Of a stretch of DNA of 64,000 nucleotides, positions 22,573 to 33,244 are shown in pieces. The DNA is from Aporrectodea caliginosa (lineage: Eukaryota; Annelida; Clitellata; Crassiclitellata; Lumbricidae). The stretch spans positions 302,501-366,500 of the forward strand of contig JACEVL010000019.1 of assembly GCA_020284085.1 (NCBI GenBank), given 5' to 3'. The notes below the pieces were generated by a model. That model was not told the DNA's origin and ran no database searches. It saw only the letters and a program-made list of their open reading frames with translations. The position numbers and the translations under genes were made by a program. Numbering within the stretch: the first letter of the stretch is position 1; the number at the start of each line of letters is the position of its first letter.

Positions 22573-22913
22573 CAACAGATGTTGGTCATATAAACCATGG
22601 TAACGAATATGAGCTCCGACAGACAGGAAGAGAGCGCAACACTTACGAGGACGGCTTGGAAAATTACACCGAGGTTGATGAATCAGGATATGACAAACTG
22701 GGTACTCCACAACGATGTCTTCCAGATGTACCACCCATTTATCATGGGCTTGTAGAACACGACAACGGACAGAGAGGAGAAAGCAATATTTACGAGGCTT
22801 GCTTGGGAGATGGCACCGACGTCGATGAATCAGGCTACGATCATCCTGATGCTTCACAACGACGTCTACCAACTATGTCGGCCATTTATGATGAACTGGA
22901 ATTCGACAAATAA
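22573..22913 (+). CDS. Gene A, terminal exon: cytoplasmic tail with two ITAM-like modules
   Basis: The acceptor is ACTTTTCAG before 22573, phase 1, which joins in frame to the transmembrane exon; the stop TAA is at 22911-22913. The 113 residues are hydrophilic and acidic with eight tyrosines. A 49-residue module is repeated: Tyr25, 40 and 57 correspond to Tyr74, 89 and 106. The first module has YDKL (40-43) and YHGL (57-60), separated by 13 residues and preceded by the acidic DES. In the second, YDHP has lost the leucine but YDEL (106-109) is kept. Such paired YxxL motifs are typical of ITAM-type tails phosphorylated by Src-family kinases and read by SH2 proteins; a 13-residue spacer is at or just beyond the usual limit. 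It is homologous to the minus-strand tail exon 39592-39785. The function is inferred. Confidence 0.88.
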
Positions 22914-23112
22914 CACTGATAAATTTTGGCGATATCGATTGCCATGCAACTATTTCCTCTATTGAAACTTGCATCAGCAATGCGGTAACGTTGCTCTTTA
23001 ACGAATCATCTAACTACTTTTTCATGGAATGATTTACATCTATATCATACTATCGTGCTGTTTTACCCACCATTTGTGAGGAACCTAAACACCAAAACCA
23101 GCTCTCCCTATT

Positions 23113-23202
<90 letters not shown>

Positions 23203-23240
23203 AACCATTTTTATGTATTAACATTTGCAATACGAATACC
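22914..23240 (+). other. Gene A 3' flank / probable 3' untranslated region
   Basis: The sequence after the stop aligns with the sequence after the gene B stop: ATTGCCATGCAACTATTT here against ATCGCCATGCAACTATTT on the minus strand near 39555. It then aligns with minus-strand 37250-37130 around TTGCATCAGCAATGCGGTAA and TCTATATCATACTATC. No clear polyadenylation site was chosen. It holds the (GA)n tract and the first diverged satellite monomer. Confidence 0.6.
23116..23199 (+). repeat. (GA)n microsatellite
   Basis: Perfect GA dinucleotides over about 84 bp in the 3' flank of gene A. The Arg-Glu open frame across it (23055-23297) is a translation artefact. Confidence 0.97.
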
Positions 23241-23571
23241 CTTAGGCCTACGTTTCTATTCCTGATGAATTATCGAAGCATTTTGTTTATGGGATGATTT
23301 ATATTTAATCTAAATCGTGTTATAAATCTGTTATACCGAACATTTATAAGGAATTTTAAAATCTAAACTAGCTCTACTCCAGTCATGTTACCGAATGCCC
23401 TGTAACCATTTCATGTAATTAAAGATTTATTTACAATGTGCTAACTTTCCGATTGAAGAATTGTCAAACTATTGTTATACATGTATGTATGGAACTATTT
23501 TGGTTGTGGGATTATATATATTTAAAATAAATCATGTTATAAATCTGTTATAATCGACATTTATGATTAAC

Positions 23572-25290
23572 TAGCATTTTGTATCCGGCTTTGCCCGGGA
23601 TTTCCTCATGCGTAAGTTTTAACGGCTGCAAATAAAGGCTAGGCCTACTTACCTACTTACTATATATGCTGAAAGGCTTCAAATTTTTAAAATGTCCACA
23701 AATTTGAATGGAAACGATATTTAGAGGTTATAGTTTCCCCCCGTGTATTTTAATTTAATTATCTGTGACTCGGCTGCTGCCCCGTTTGACATTTGAATTT
23801 AATGTGTTTTTGGTTTGCGACTTTGTATTTGAATTTAATGTCCGCTTACCCGCCACCTTTCGAACGTTATTCCGCGTAGTTCTAGCGCAATGCATCATTG
23901 CCGCTTGATGGGTTTGAAAATAAACTAAAAGTGTCCATTATCTGAACTGAAATTACATTTTGAACTGAAAATAGTTGGGATCAGAACGTTTGTTAACAAA
24001 TTTTGCATCGCCAAAGTCTTGCATTGGCGAATTTTTAGTTGAGATGACCTAGAAAATCTCACGTGGAAATTTTGGGGCCGTCCATAGAGTACGTCACGCT
24101 ATTTTTGACCATTTTACCCCCTCTCCCACCTGTCACAAACTGTCACAAAACTCGAACCCCCTAAAGTACGTCACACTTTCGAACATAATTATGCAGCGGA
24201 CAACATAGAAATAATAGTACTTCCGAAAGCAAGGCTAATACATAAACAAGGCTTCGCAACAGCATTATTACTAGCGCTCCTAGCGAGAGGAATCGTGAAA
24301 ACACATTCAGGAGATATGCATTTCATGCTATTTTGACATAAAACTAATTAAAATGTTTTAGAAAATTTTTGAAAATTATTTTTTAAAGCTATGAAATTCT
24401 ACTAAAAAAATTAAAAATAAATTATAAATAAAATTTAAAAAATAAATGTGTGACGTCACATGACCTGACCCCCCCCCCTCACAAACTGTCACACTTTCTT
24501 AAACCCCCTGGAGCGTTACGTACTTTATGGATTTGGCCCCTTTCTTATTAGAAATTAACGGGCATCGTCATTGGGTGCGAGTAAACGGGCTTAACCTAGA
24601 TTTTAAGGCGTTTGAATAAATGACCACGTCGAAATTAAAAATGTCCGTATATCGGAATTTAAAGTAAATTATGAGTTGAAAATAGTACCGCACGGTTTAT
24701 CTCTACCTTACATATATATATATAGGCTTATTATTTGTTCCCAGGGCTAAATATAATAGTTAACGAAGCTGGGCCGTTCTTCTATTACCGCTGAACTCTG
24801 TCTCTTATTGTCGAGCTTTTAGTGTTCCATTATTATAACGATCGTAATTTTTCGGAGCGACGTCCGATTTTTATGACGAATGCGCCTCATTTGCATATTT
24901 AGAATCGCGTGAAGTCAGACAAATTTTGTCTTACGTCACTCCGCTCACGCGAGGCTATATATGCAATTTAATGACGTTTTTCGCTTGTCGAAGAAATCCT
25001 GAACTGCCTTGCGAATGCTCTGTTAAGAAGGTCGTGTGTTGTAGGACGTTACCAGAAAAAAAAATGGCGACGTTTTGCAACGGTTCGAAATTTAAAATGT
25101 CCATATAGCAGCGTTTAAAGTAAATTACGATCTGAGAATAGTCGCGTTTACCTACAAATGACCGCTTAAATGTTTTGTAATTTTTTTCGATTCGCTAAAG
25201 CGTTCCCTTTCGGAGCTTTTAGCCGGTAACACAAATAAACAAACATACAAACAAACGGAAGGACAAGCTTCAAGCCTTATAGTATAAGAT
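23572..25290 (+). mobile_element. Unclassified insertion in the satellite
   Basis: The satellite is interrupted between a unit ending in GACATTTATGATTAA and its continuation TTTTAAAATCTAAGCTAGC. The insertion begins ACTAGCATTTTGTATCCGGC followed by TTTGCCCGG and ends with CAAACATACAAACAAACGG and TTATAGTATAAGAT. This end structure resembles abundant non-coding elements of other invertebrates whose class I cannot fix here. It holds the MITE at 24074-24540. Confidence 0.5.
24074..24540. mobile_element. MITE with GGGGCC...TACGTCACGC ends
   Basis: The left end GGGGCCGTCCATAGAGTACG and the inverted right end GGGGCCAAATCCATAAAGTA, both then reading into ACGTCACGC or ACGTAACGC, form terminal inverted repeats. 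The flanks are TTT on both sides. The interior repeats CTGTCACAAACTGTCACA-like motifs and is non-coding. The superfamily is not certain. Confidence 0.7.
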
Positions 25291-25621
25291 TTTAAAATCT
25301 AAGCTAGCTCTACTCCAGTCCTGTTACCGAATGCAATGTAACCATTTCATGTACGGTATTAAGGCTTTTGTTTACAATGTGCTAACTTTCCGATTGAAGA
25401 GTTTTCAAACTATTCTTGTATGTAGCGAACTATTTTATTTATGGGACAATTTAAACTTAGAAAAAGCATGTTATAAATCTGTTATACCGGACATATAAGA
25501 GCAATTTTAAAGTCTAATTAGCTCTACTACTATCATGCTACCGACTGCTCTGTAACCATTAAATTTTCATGTATTACGGCTTTTATTTACAATGTGCTAT
25601 CGTTTCCGATTGAAGAATTAT

Positions 25622-25835
25622 CGGCAAACATTTAGTATCGTGGTGCGTGAGGTTACGGGTGACGGGCGAAATTTTTTGCATGCTCCGCGGAAGGTAAGAT
25701 GATTTCTAAAGACGACACAAACCCTAACCCTGACCCTAAACGACCCTCACGACGCGTAACCTGACCCTAACCGACTCTCACGACGCCTAAAATTACGGGA
25801 GAAAATACATGCACCACGATACTAAATGCTTGCCG
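25622..25835. mobile_element. MITE of 214 bp with telomere-like interior
   Basis: Inverted ends CGGCAAACATTTAGTATCGT and CGGCAAGCATTTAGTATCGT, flanked by AATTAT on both sides (25616-25621, 25836-25841). The interior has CCTAACCCTGACCCTAA-type repeats. It is inserted in a satellite monomer. Confidence 0.85.
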
Positions 25836-26059
25836 AATTATCAACATATTATTATATGTAACGAAATATTTTGTTTACTGGACGATTTACATTTGAAAAA
25901 CATATTATAAATCTGTTATACCGGACATTTATGAAGAATTTTAAAATTGTCAAACTATTGTTATATGTATCGAACTATTTTGGTAATGGACGATTTATAT
26001 TTAAAACAAAGCATGTTATAAATCTATTATACCGAAAGTTTATGCAGTGCATATTTTAG

Positions 26060-26640
26060 TTGTATAACAACTGGGGAAAATGTCCCAGTAGTTTTAGATT
26101 TTGTCTCAGTAGTTTTGGTGATTTTGTCCCAGGTAATTCTCTGCTTTCAATGTTAGTTTACAATATTAAATTTGTAATTCGAAATATTCAACGAATGAAA
26201 CATTATCTGAAAAATCGAATTGGTGGACGCTATCAATACAAGAGTAGTTTACTGTAGGCCTATAGTTAATACGTGTACAAAACACGTTACCAATATCTCT
26301 GGGACAGGTGCACATTATATATTATAGGCTATATATATAATTATATATATATAATTATATATATATATATAATATATATTTCTATATATAATTATATATA
26401 TATTTAGGCCTAGCGTCTGTGGGATAGCGGATGAAAAATTATATACAACGGAGCGTTTAAGGCAGTGTAGCAGTCTATGAGGAGCCGCTACTTTTTCAGT
26501 TCCGTTTAACCGTTTTAGATACCAATATAACTAAGTGTAAATTTATTGCATGCATTAATTTTGCATCATGATTTTTTAAATTTCTTTATTCCTTTGGTTA
26601 CCTGATAACATCATTACTGGTTAGTTTATTGTTAAAATGT
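26060..26640. other. Unassigned insertion and AT-rich palindromic tract in the satellite
   Basis: The satellite pattern is lost here. The stretch holds two or three copies of a GTCCCAGTAGTTTTAG-like motif (26084-26140) and, at 26310-26410, an AT-rich self-complementary (TATA)n tract. No coding signal. Confidence 0.4.
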
Positions 26641-26664
26641 TGTACTTATATTGACAGTTGTTTG

Positions 26665-26745
26665 CTATTAAGACGTATGTACACCAGAGTGCGTATATGC
26701 AATTGGTTTAATAAAGAATATACTTACTTACTAACTTACTTAAAA
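26665..26745 (+). mobile_element. CR1-like LINE family A, 3' end
   Basis: TGTACACCAGAGTGCGTATA and GCAATTGGTTTAATAAAGAA, followed by a (CTTA)n tail, are almost identical to 16305-16365. Severely 5'-truncated insertion. Confidence 0.8.
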
Positions 26746-27762
26746 TATGGACTGCATTTATGAGGAATTTAAAAAATCTGTAACCATTTCATGTGTTAAG
26801 GCCTTTATTTACAAGGTGCTAACTTTCCTATTGAACAACTATCAAACTAATGTTATAATTATTGTATTTAACTATTTTGTTTATGGGACAATTTATATTT
26901 AAAATAAACCATGTTATAAATCAAATATAACGGGCATTTATGAGGAATTTTAAAAGTATAAACTAGCTCTACTCGAATCATGTTACCGAGAGCCCTGTAA
27001 TCATTTTATGTATTAAGGCCTTTATTTAAAATGTGCTTACTTGTCGATTGAAGAATGATCAAACTATTATTATATATTGAACTATTTTGATTATGAGATG
27101 ATTTATATTTAAAATGAACCATAATTTATTTTAGATCAAATATAAAGAGCATTTATAAGGAATTTTAAAAATCTAAACTTGCTCTACTCGAGTCATAATT
27201 ATTGCCTTGAGCCCTGTAATCATTTCATGTATTAAGGCATTTGTTTTCAATGTGTTAACTTTCCAATTGAAGAATTGCCAAACTATTGTTAAATGCATGG
27301 AACTATTTTGGTTATGGGATGATTTATATTTATATTTAATCATGTTATAAATCTGTTGTACCTGACTTTTATGAGCAATTTTAAAATCTACATTTGCTCT
27401 ATTTCACTTTCGTTACTGAGTGCCCTGCTACCATTTCATGTATTAAGGTTTTTATGTGCAATGTGCTAACTTTCGGATTGAAGAATTATCAAAATTTTAT
27501 TATTATGTATCGAATATTTTGTTTATGGGACGATTCATATTTAATCTAAACCATAGTTATTATTTTACTATTATACCAACCATTTATGAGAAACATTAAG
27601 ACCTACAGTAAATCTACTCCACTTACGTTATTGAGTGTCTTGCAACAATTTCATGTTTTGGACTCGTATTCGCAATATGCTAACGTTTCTACCTGCAGAA
27701 TCATCAACAAATTATGTTTCTGGGACAATTAATATTTTAATCTAGACGAAACTATTGGGCGT

Positions 27763-28026
27763 CGTGTGGATATTCCGAAGGTTCGATAGTTCGAAGGTTC
27801 TGTAGTCCGACATGAATCGTTTCATGAATTCAACTTCTATTTACACTGCGATATCTTTTCATCATTCCAACTTCCATATATGAAGCATGGATTATTTTCA
27901 TCAATCCAACTTCTATTTTAAGCAAGAATTCTTTTAGTTTATCCAACTGCTACTCAAGCTAGAATTATTTTAATCCATCAAGCTGCTACTGCTTTCGGAC
28001 TATCGATCCTTCGGAATATCGACACG
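27763..28026. mobile_element. Terminal-inverted-repeat element with internal minisatellite
   Basis: The left end CGTGTGGATATTCCGAAGG and the inverted right end CGTGTCGATATTCCGAAGG are followed by matching TCGATAGT(T/C)CGAA. The interior has about four diverged copies of a unit around CATCAATCCAACTTCTATTT, the reverse complement of the minisatellite at 7200-7425. Target duplication not resolved. Confidence 0.7.
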
Positions 28027-28067
28027 TAACCAGCTATTGTGCTATCACAAAATAATGACTATCATAC

Positions 28068-28145
28068 GTGTATATATATATATATATATATCTTCGTTTA
28101 ATTATTTTAATAGAACAAACTGACAAACCGCAGTGAGTTACATAA
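28068..28145 (-). mobile_element. SINE family 3, 3' fragment with (TA)n tail
   Basis: A (TA)n tract is followed by TTAATAGAACAAACTGACAAACCGCAG, resembling the tail side of the SINEs at 32755, 40060 and 50278. The tRNA head is absent. Confidence 0.45.
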
Positions 28146-28565
28146 TGGAAAGGAAGACAGATCAAATAATATATGTGGTATAGTTGCTGATTTTACCGTT
28201 TGTTGAAAAGCCTAAATTAGAGTATGTGGGCTATATGCTACCGTATTTTATAAAGAATTCTTGGTATGAAATTTCTGTCGTCTTTTGCGGGAAGTTGGAA
28301 GGGGTGAGACCTGGGAGGCATGTTGTAATGACGCTGAGCAGTGGGTGGAAAGAGTCTCCGCAAGACATGCACGTCATTTACTGACACCGCTCTCAACAGA
28401 CGCACGTCAGCGGCTTCCGCCATCATCGCTAGTGGCTATATGTCAGATGAGAGGAACTGTAATCGTTGCATTTTCTTCTGGAAGCGTTCAAGTTTCGAGC
28501 GATCTTCTGCAGATGTAAATCCCCACCAGGCGGGCGACGCGTAAAGGAGACGAGAGACTGTCATG

Positions 28566-29691
28566 TAGGGGTCTGCGGGTATACCCGTGCCCGCGGGCCT
28601 CGTTACCCGACCCGTACCCGCAGGTCGGGTACGGGTCGGGTAGTCGGGTAGACATTTTACGGGTCGGGTACGGGTAGGAGCAATACGGGTACGGTTATAC
28701 CCGGTTTTGTCCGTACCAAACTGAAGTTTTGGCGTTACATGTAATTGTGAGTTTTGCACCTTCAAAGACTTTTTGTAATGGCGGTATCCAGTCTAAGTAC
28801 CATATTCTTGTTTTGACCGATGTCCGTGCGCCTTAGTGAGCTTAACATTCATTTATAGATGTTCAATTTAAAGTTACAAAATGGCTTGTTTCCGTTAGCA
28901 CAATCCAATCGTAGTGTTTTACATATCATCTCATCTCATCCGAGTTTCAGGCCCGACAATTGAGGTCAGAGGTCGCTGACGCCGACCCTGGCAGTTCACC
29001 AGCAGTGTTTTCTTTATAATAGGCTTATGCAGTTACAGTAGTTGAGGCTAGGAATAGTTGAAACACCAAGTCTGTCACCCCTTTCCCTCTGAGATACAAA
29101 CTATTCAAATAGCGGTATTTTGTTCCAAACTCCCGTGTTATGGCTGGCTGAATAAAAGTTATTTTTATTATTATTTTTGAATCGCAATAGGTAAATGTAG
29201 GCCTAATCCTTCAGGCTCTAAGAAACTATCGGAACTGTTTTGTCGTTCTGGAGTTAAAGGTCATCTTCACCGATCAAATGTGTAAACGTGCAACGAAAAG
29301 CTGAATCGTTGTGTGCAAATTGGAAGACGCTGAAAGAGGCGTGCTGTCTCCTGCGGGTCCCCGAAACAAGTTATTATTATTATTGTTATTATTCTTCTTC
29401 TTATTATTATTATTATTATTATTACTATTACTATTACTGTGATCATCACCATGATCGTCAAACTGTTATTATTACTACCACATGCTTTGTTAGACCATTG
29501 GACTGGTAGGGACTGGAATTATGGGAAGTCCTAGTAATTACGTGTCGGGTACAGTACGGGTACGGGTATACCCGCGGGTTCGGGTCGGGTTGGGTAGTAA
29601 TTTCGAGTACGGGTCGGGTGCTGGTACGGGTAGCAGTCCTGTGTTACGGGTACGGGTCGGGTAGCAAAAATGCTCTACCCGCAGACCTCTA
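28566..29691. mobile_element. hAT-like non-autonomous element with GGGTA-rich subterminal arrays
   Basis: The ends are TAGGGGTCTGCGGGTA and, inverted, TAGAGGTCTGCGGGTA. The flanking octamers are CTGTCATG (28558-28565) and CTGTCGTG (29692-29699), 7 of 8 identical. Both subterminal regions are arrays of CGGGTACGGGTCGGGTA-type repeats in inverted orientation. No transposase is evident; an ATT-rich tract lies at 29372-29440. A decayed relative lies at 8555-9090. Confidence 0.85.
29372..29440 (+). repeat. TTA/TTC-type trinucleotide microsatellite
   Basis: TTA repeats with CTT and CTA interruptions. The poly-Tyr and poly-Ile open frames across it are artefacts. Confidence 0.9.
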
Positions 29692-30385
29692 CTGTCGTGG
29701 CCCTGACAACGGTTGACAGCGCCTCTAGAGATAGCCCATGGGCTCTCAGTACCCTAAGTGCTTGAAGGGATCCAGTGCACTATCCCAAGACCCGTTCAAC
29801 ATGCGATGTGGCCCGGAGATCGCTTCGAAGGATGACGCCGAGGATCTTCATCTCGGTTACTCGCTCCATGCCCTGGATCAGAGGTGGCAAGATTGATGTT
29901 TCTAATCTTCGGGAAACCAACATCTCTTTGGATTTATTCGTGTTCAGCCGGAGATTGTTAGTTGTAGCCCATCGTTTATTGCCTCAAGTTCCTCACTGAT
30001 AGTGTACCTCATCGAACGGGCGACGATAAGATAATGTGTCGTCTGCGAACTTCACAATCTTGTTCCGCTCATGGATAGGGTGGAGGTCGGAGGCATTGAC
30101 GATGAAATCAGATGGTCCCACTCCGGATCCCTGAATCACGCTGGCATTAATGTGTGCAAATGCCGACAGTCATCCAGCAATGCGAGTTGCGTGTTTCTAT
30201 GAATGCACAGAACAGGACGCTGCGTCACCTACAACTGAGGCACTCGCGTGCCTTTAACGATGGACCACGTCTTCTGACGTTGTCCTCATCACTGATGTAA
30301 AGTGCTGTTCTGAAACCTTATTGGCATGGTGTAGACTCAGAATCGGAATCCACTTGTTGAGCTCTTTCTCTGTGCGTGTGTTTGC

Positions 30386-30402
30386 GGTGTGTGCGCGCGC
30401 GC

Positions 30403-30465
<63 letters not shown>

Positions 30466-30475
30466 TGTGTGTGTA
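30386..30475 (+). repeat. (GT)n/(GC)n alternating purine-pyrimidine tract
   Basis: GTGT and GCGC blocks alternate over about 90 bp; such sequence can adopt Z-DNA. Non-coding. Confidence 0.9.
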
Positions 30476-30739
30476 TGAGCCATCACTAGTGACTTTCTAA
30501 TTATTTAAGCATCGCTTGCTAGCTGCTGAGCATTTTTCTCGTAACGAAATTTATCGTTGTAGAGACAGGCGTAGAGGGTGCCTCGGGTTTTCTAAACGAA
30601 TGTCATGACTTCTACAGAGCCGCTACCATTTTGCATAAAACATCACTTGATGGTTGCTCCAATTGAATTCGTAGTCAAAAGCAAAATCTATTACCAAAAC
30701 CAGGTCGAAACCCAGCAAATAAGGGAAGCAAAAGTCAGC

Positions 30740-32500
30740 TTACAGGGAGAAAGATGAAACTGACGAGTTTTAAATTAAGTTCTGAATGACACAAGAGAAC
30801 TGAGAGAACGCACGAAACTGGGAAGTGAATTCCAGAGCCTCAGACCAGACATCAAGAAGACCAGACCTCTCAACACTGTGTTGGTACGACGCACAGCAAG
30901 AGTGACTCGTAGTATCAGTCTGTCTAGTGCAATGTAAGGGATACACAAGGAGTGGGAATATTTATTATCCACACGATGGACTGGAGACAGAATTCTTTGC
31001 TCAGTGGGCACTGGGCAGCCAGCGTAAGAAACCCAGGATTGTTTTAATATATTTTATACTTGTAATGGCCCTTGTCTGCGAATATTGGACCATCTGTAGC
31101 TGTAAAAATCTGTAGCTGTAAAAATCTATTTTAGCAATGCTAACGTGTAGTGAGTGGCAGTAGTCAGAATTACAAGAACCAAGGGTAATTTTCAATGAGA
31201 CTAAGAAAGTTTGAGGCATGTTGTATCTGATGCAACTAATCTGTGGAAAGTTAACTATTTTGCAAACAGTTTTAATATGGTCAGAATAGGACACAGTGGA
31301 GTCAAAAGTTTTGACAAAAATGTGTACATTCGGAACGATTAAACAGTCAGTCCACTGAGTCCAGCCAACTGAACACTGAACAGCCGTCATCAACCATATT
31401 TTGTGCCTAAAAGGAGGTTTTAAATTGCGGCAACGTTCTTCTCTAACCTTAAGACTTCTGTTTAGTCATGCAGGTTAGGTCGGGACTCGGGAGCGCTCCT
31501 TAGTAGATAATCTAGAAAAGGCGCTACATAAATATCTGAAATGAATAAATGAATGAAAGAATTTGGGAAAGCTTATTTCTAGCTGACCATCTAAGACAGA
31601 ACATCGCCTAAGACAGAAACAAAAGTTCTAGTTGTTGGAGAGTTAAATTAGACGAGAAGCTGTCAACTGAAAAGAATTGTTGGGTATCGTCAGCAAACAG
31701 GAGCGGGCCCAGCAGATAACCTTGCGTAACTCTGCAGTTCAATATAGTTGGCATTTTGAAGGGAATTGACTAATGTGGACTGATTTAATAGAAGATTGTA
31801 TGAACAATGCGAACCAGCTGGTATCAACAGCGGCAGAAAGATCTTCTTGTATCAGAACAGTTACATTTCCGAGTCCATGGAACTGATTAGGTGATTTGAG
31901 CAGCAAATAGTGCAATGTCAGTGGACTGCATTTACGATAGGCAGAGCGGAAGGGAGATAGGCCTATGGCTTATGTGATGAAAGTGGACTGCGCTACGCTA
32001 ACTGTTCGCAGCAACCATAACCATGATTTTTAGATTAAATTTATAGCAAAGATAGTTTGATAGGTCTTTATGAGAAAGATATTGCTTTTAAAGAACTGCG
32101 TAAACTCTGGCATGCACAGAGTCATCGGAGAAAGGGTCGTCAAACAGAGATTTCATTAACTGCCTGACGTAACAAATTCTGAGAAGCGGAGTTTTCAGAG
32201 ATCATGCGAAGAAACTTGGGACTTGACACAAGTCTACGGAAAGCTGGGCACTGGCGTTTAAAAATGATTGGAAAGAATACAAATGAAAGCATCTCCATAA
32301 TCTTTTCAAATCGGTTGAGCAGCTTCCATGCAGCAGCAATATATGGGTTGTACCAGGACTGGGAACTTGGGAAGAGCGTATAGCAACCCTCTCAGACTTA
32401 GTGGGAATGTCACAGCGGAGATATAAAGATTTTGGATCTTAAGGAAGAAGAATAAGCAATTCCTAAGGTTTGTAACAAAGAACAGAATACGCGGAAGCGC
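30740..32500 (-). mobile_element. L2-like LINE, decayed
   Basis: Read on the minus strand. The C-terminal part (31400-30775) gives FDSTVSYSDHIKTVCKIVNF, SDYCHSLHVSIAK and LRLWNSLPSFVRSLSSL. These correspond to the post-reverse-transcriptase region of L2/CR1 proteins. Upstream pieces to about 32330 show reverse transcriptase remnants with stops. A + strand LINE/SINE 3' tail has been inserted at about 31390-31555. Confidence 0.7.
31390..31555 (+). mobile_element. LINE or SINE 3' tail with hairpin
   Basis: GACTCGGGAGCGCTCCTTAG, then GGCGCTACATAAATATCTG and a GAATGAATAAATGAATGA tail. This is the 3' hairpin type seen at 10400 and 49657. Confidence 0.55.
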
Positions 32501-32750
32501 TCTGTGATTTACGGAAACCTGAGCAGTAATGGCAGAATGCATTCTCAGTGGCAGATATGCCTTTCACAGCAGTAGAGTTGGTAGTTCATCTGAGGTCATC
32601 ATATTCAGTGGCACAACTAAAGCATTATTACACTGGCATCAAACTGTCATTCTGCAGCGCCACAGGGGTCAAGCATTGGTCAAACAAAGACAAGAAGGCC
32701 AGCGCTATACGTCAGCCCCATGTTGTCAGTGCCTGCAACAGATGAATGGG

Positions 32751-33085
<335 letters not shown>

Positions 33086-33129
33086 CCCGAACGGTATCGA
33101 CCGTGTTAGTAAAAATATCGCAACGCATC

Positions 33130-33240
33130 AGATCGTTGGCAGCATCAGTCGTATTGTAAACTCCAAATTTCTAAAGCGCTACTCTGCAGCTAAGCGCATA
33201 GCATTAGCTTATTCACGAGCGCTGCATCGGTGCAATGTTG
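33130..33240 (-). mobile_element. LINE 3' hairpin fragment
   Basis: AAATTTCTAAAGCGCTACTC, then CTTATTCACGAGCGCTGC. Read on the minus strand, this is the GCGCTCGTGAATAAG...GCGCTTTAGAAATTT hairpin end of an L2-like LINE. A similar copy lies at 37250-37340. Confidence 0.55.
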
Positions 33241-33244
33241 AAGT

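Larger units (their letters stand above)
23010..27730 (+). repeat. Satellite of 200-230 bp units, interrupted by insertions
   Basis: Repeated blocks share, in order, AACTATTTTGTTTATGGGA, a stretch with CATGTTATAAATCTGTTATA, GCTCTACTC, TGTAACCATTTCATGTATTAAG and CAATGTGCTAACTTTCC. Unit starts are near 23015, 23270, 23485, 25420, 25865, 25970, 26870, 27070, 27295, 27510 and 27710. Inverted monomers of the same satellite occur at 36480-37250 downstream of gene B. The array is broken by elements at 23572-25290, 25622-25835 and 26060-26750. It is non-coding. Confidence 0.85.
28160..30290 (-). mobile_element. CR1-like LINE (family A relative), split by a hAT-like element
   Basis: On the minus strand 30290-29700 encodes reverse transcriptase pieces (KFADDT near 30050, LETSILPPLIQGMERVTEMK near 29890) and 28557-28430 continues with VSRLLYASPAWWGFTSAEDR. 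The LINE is interrupted by the element at 28566-29691. It is divergent from the copy at 12157 and carries stops. The 5' part is missing. Confidence 0.75.

Noticed and set aside
23055..23297. Arg-Glu repeat protein
   Set aside because: It is a translation of the (GA)n microsatellite.
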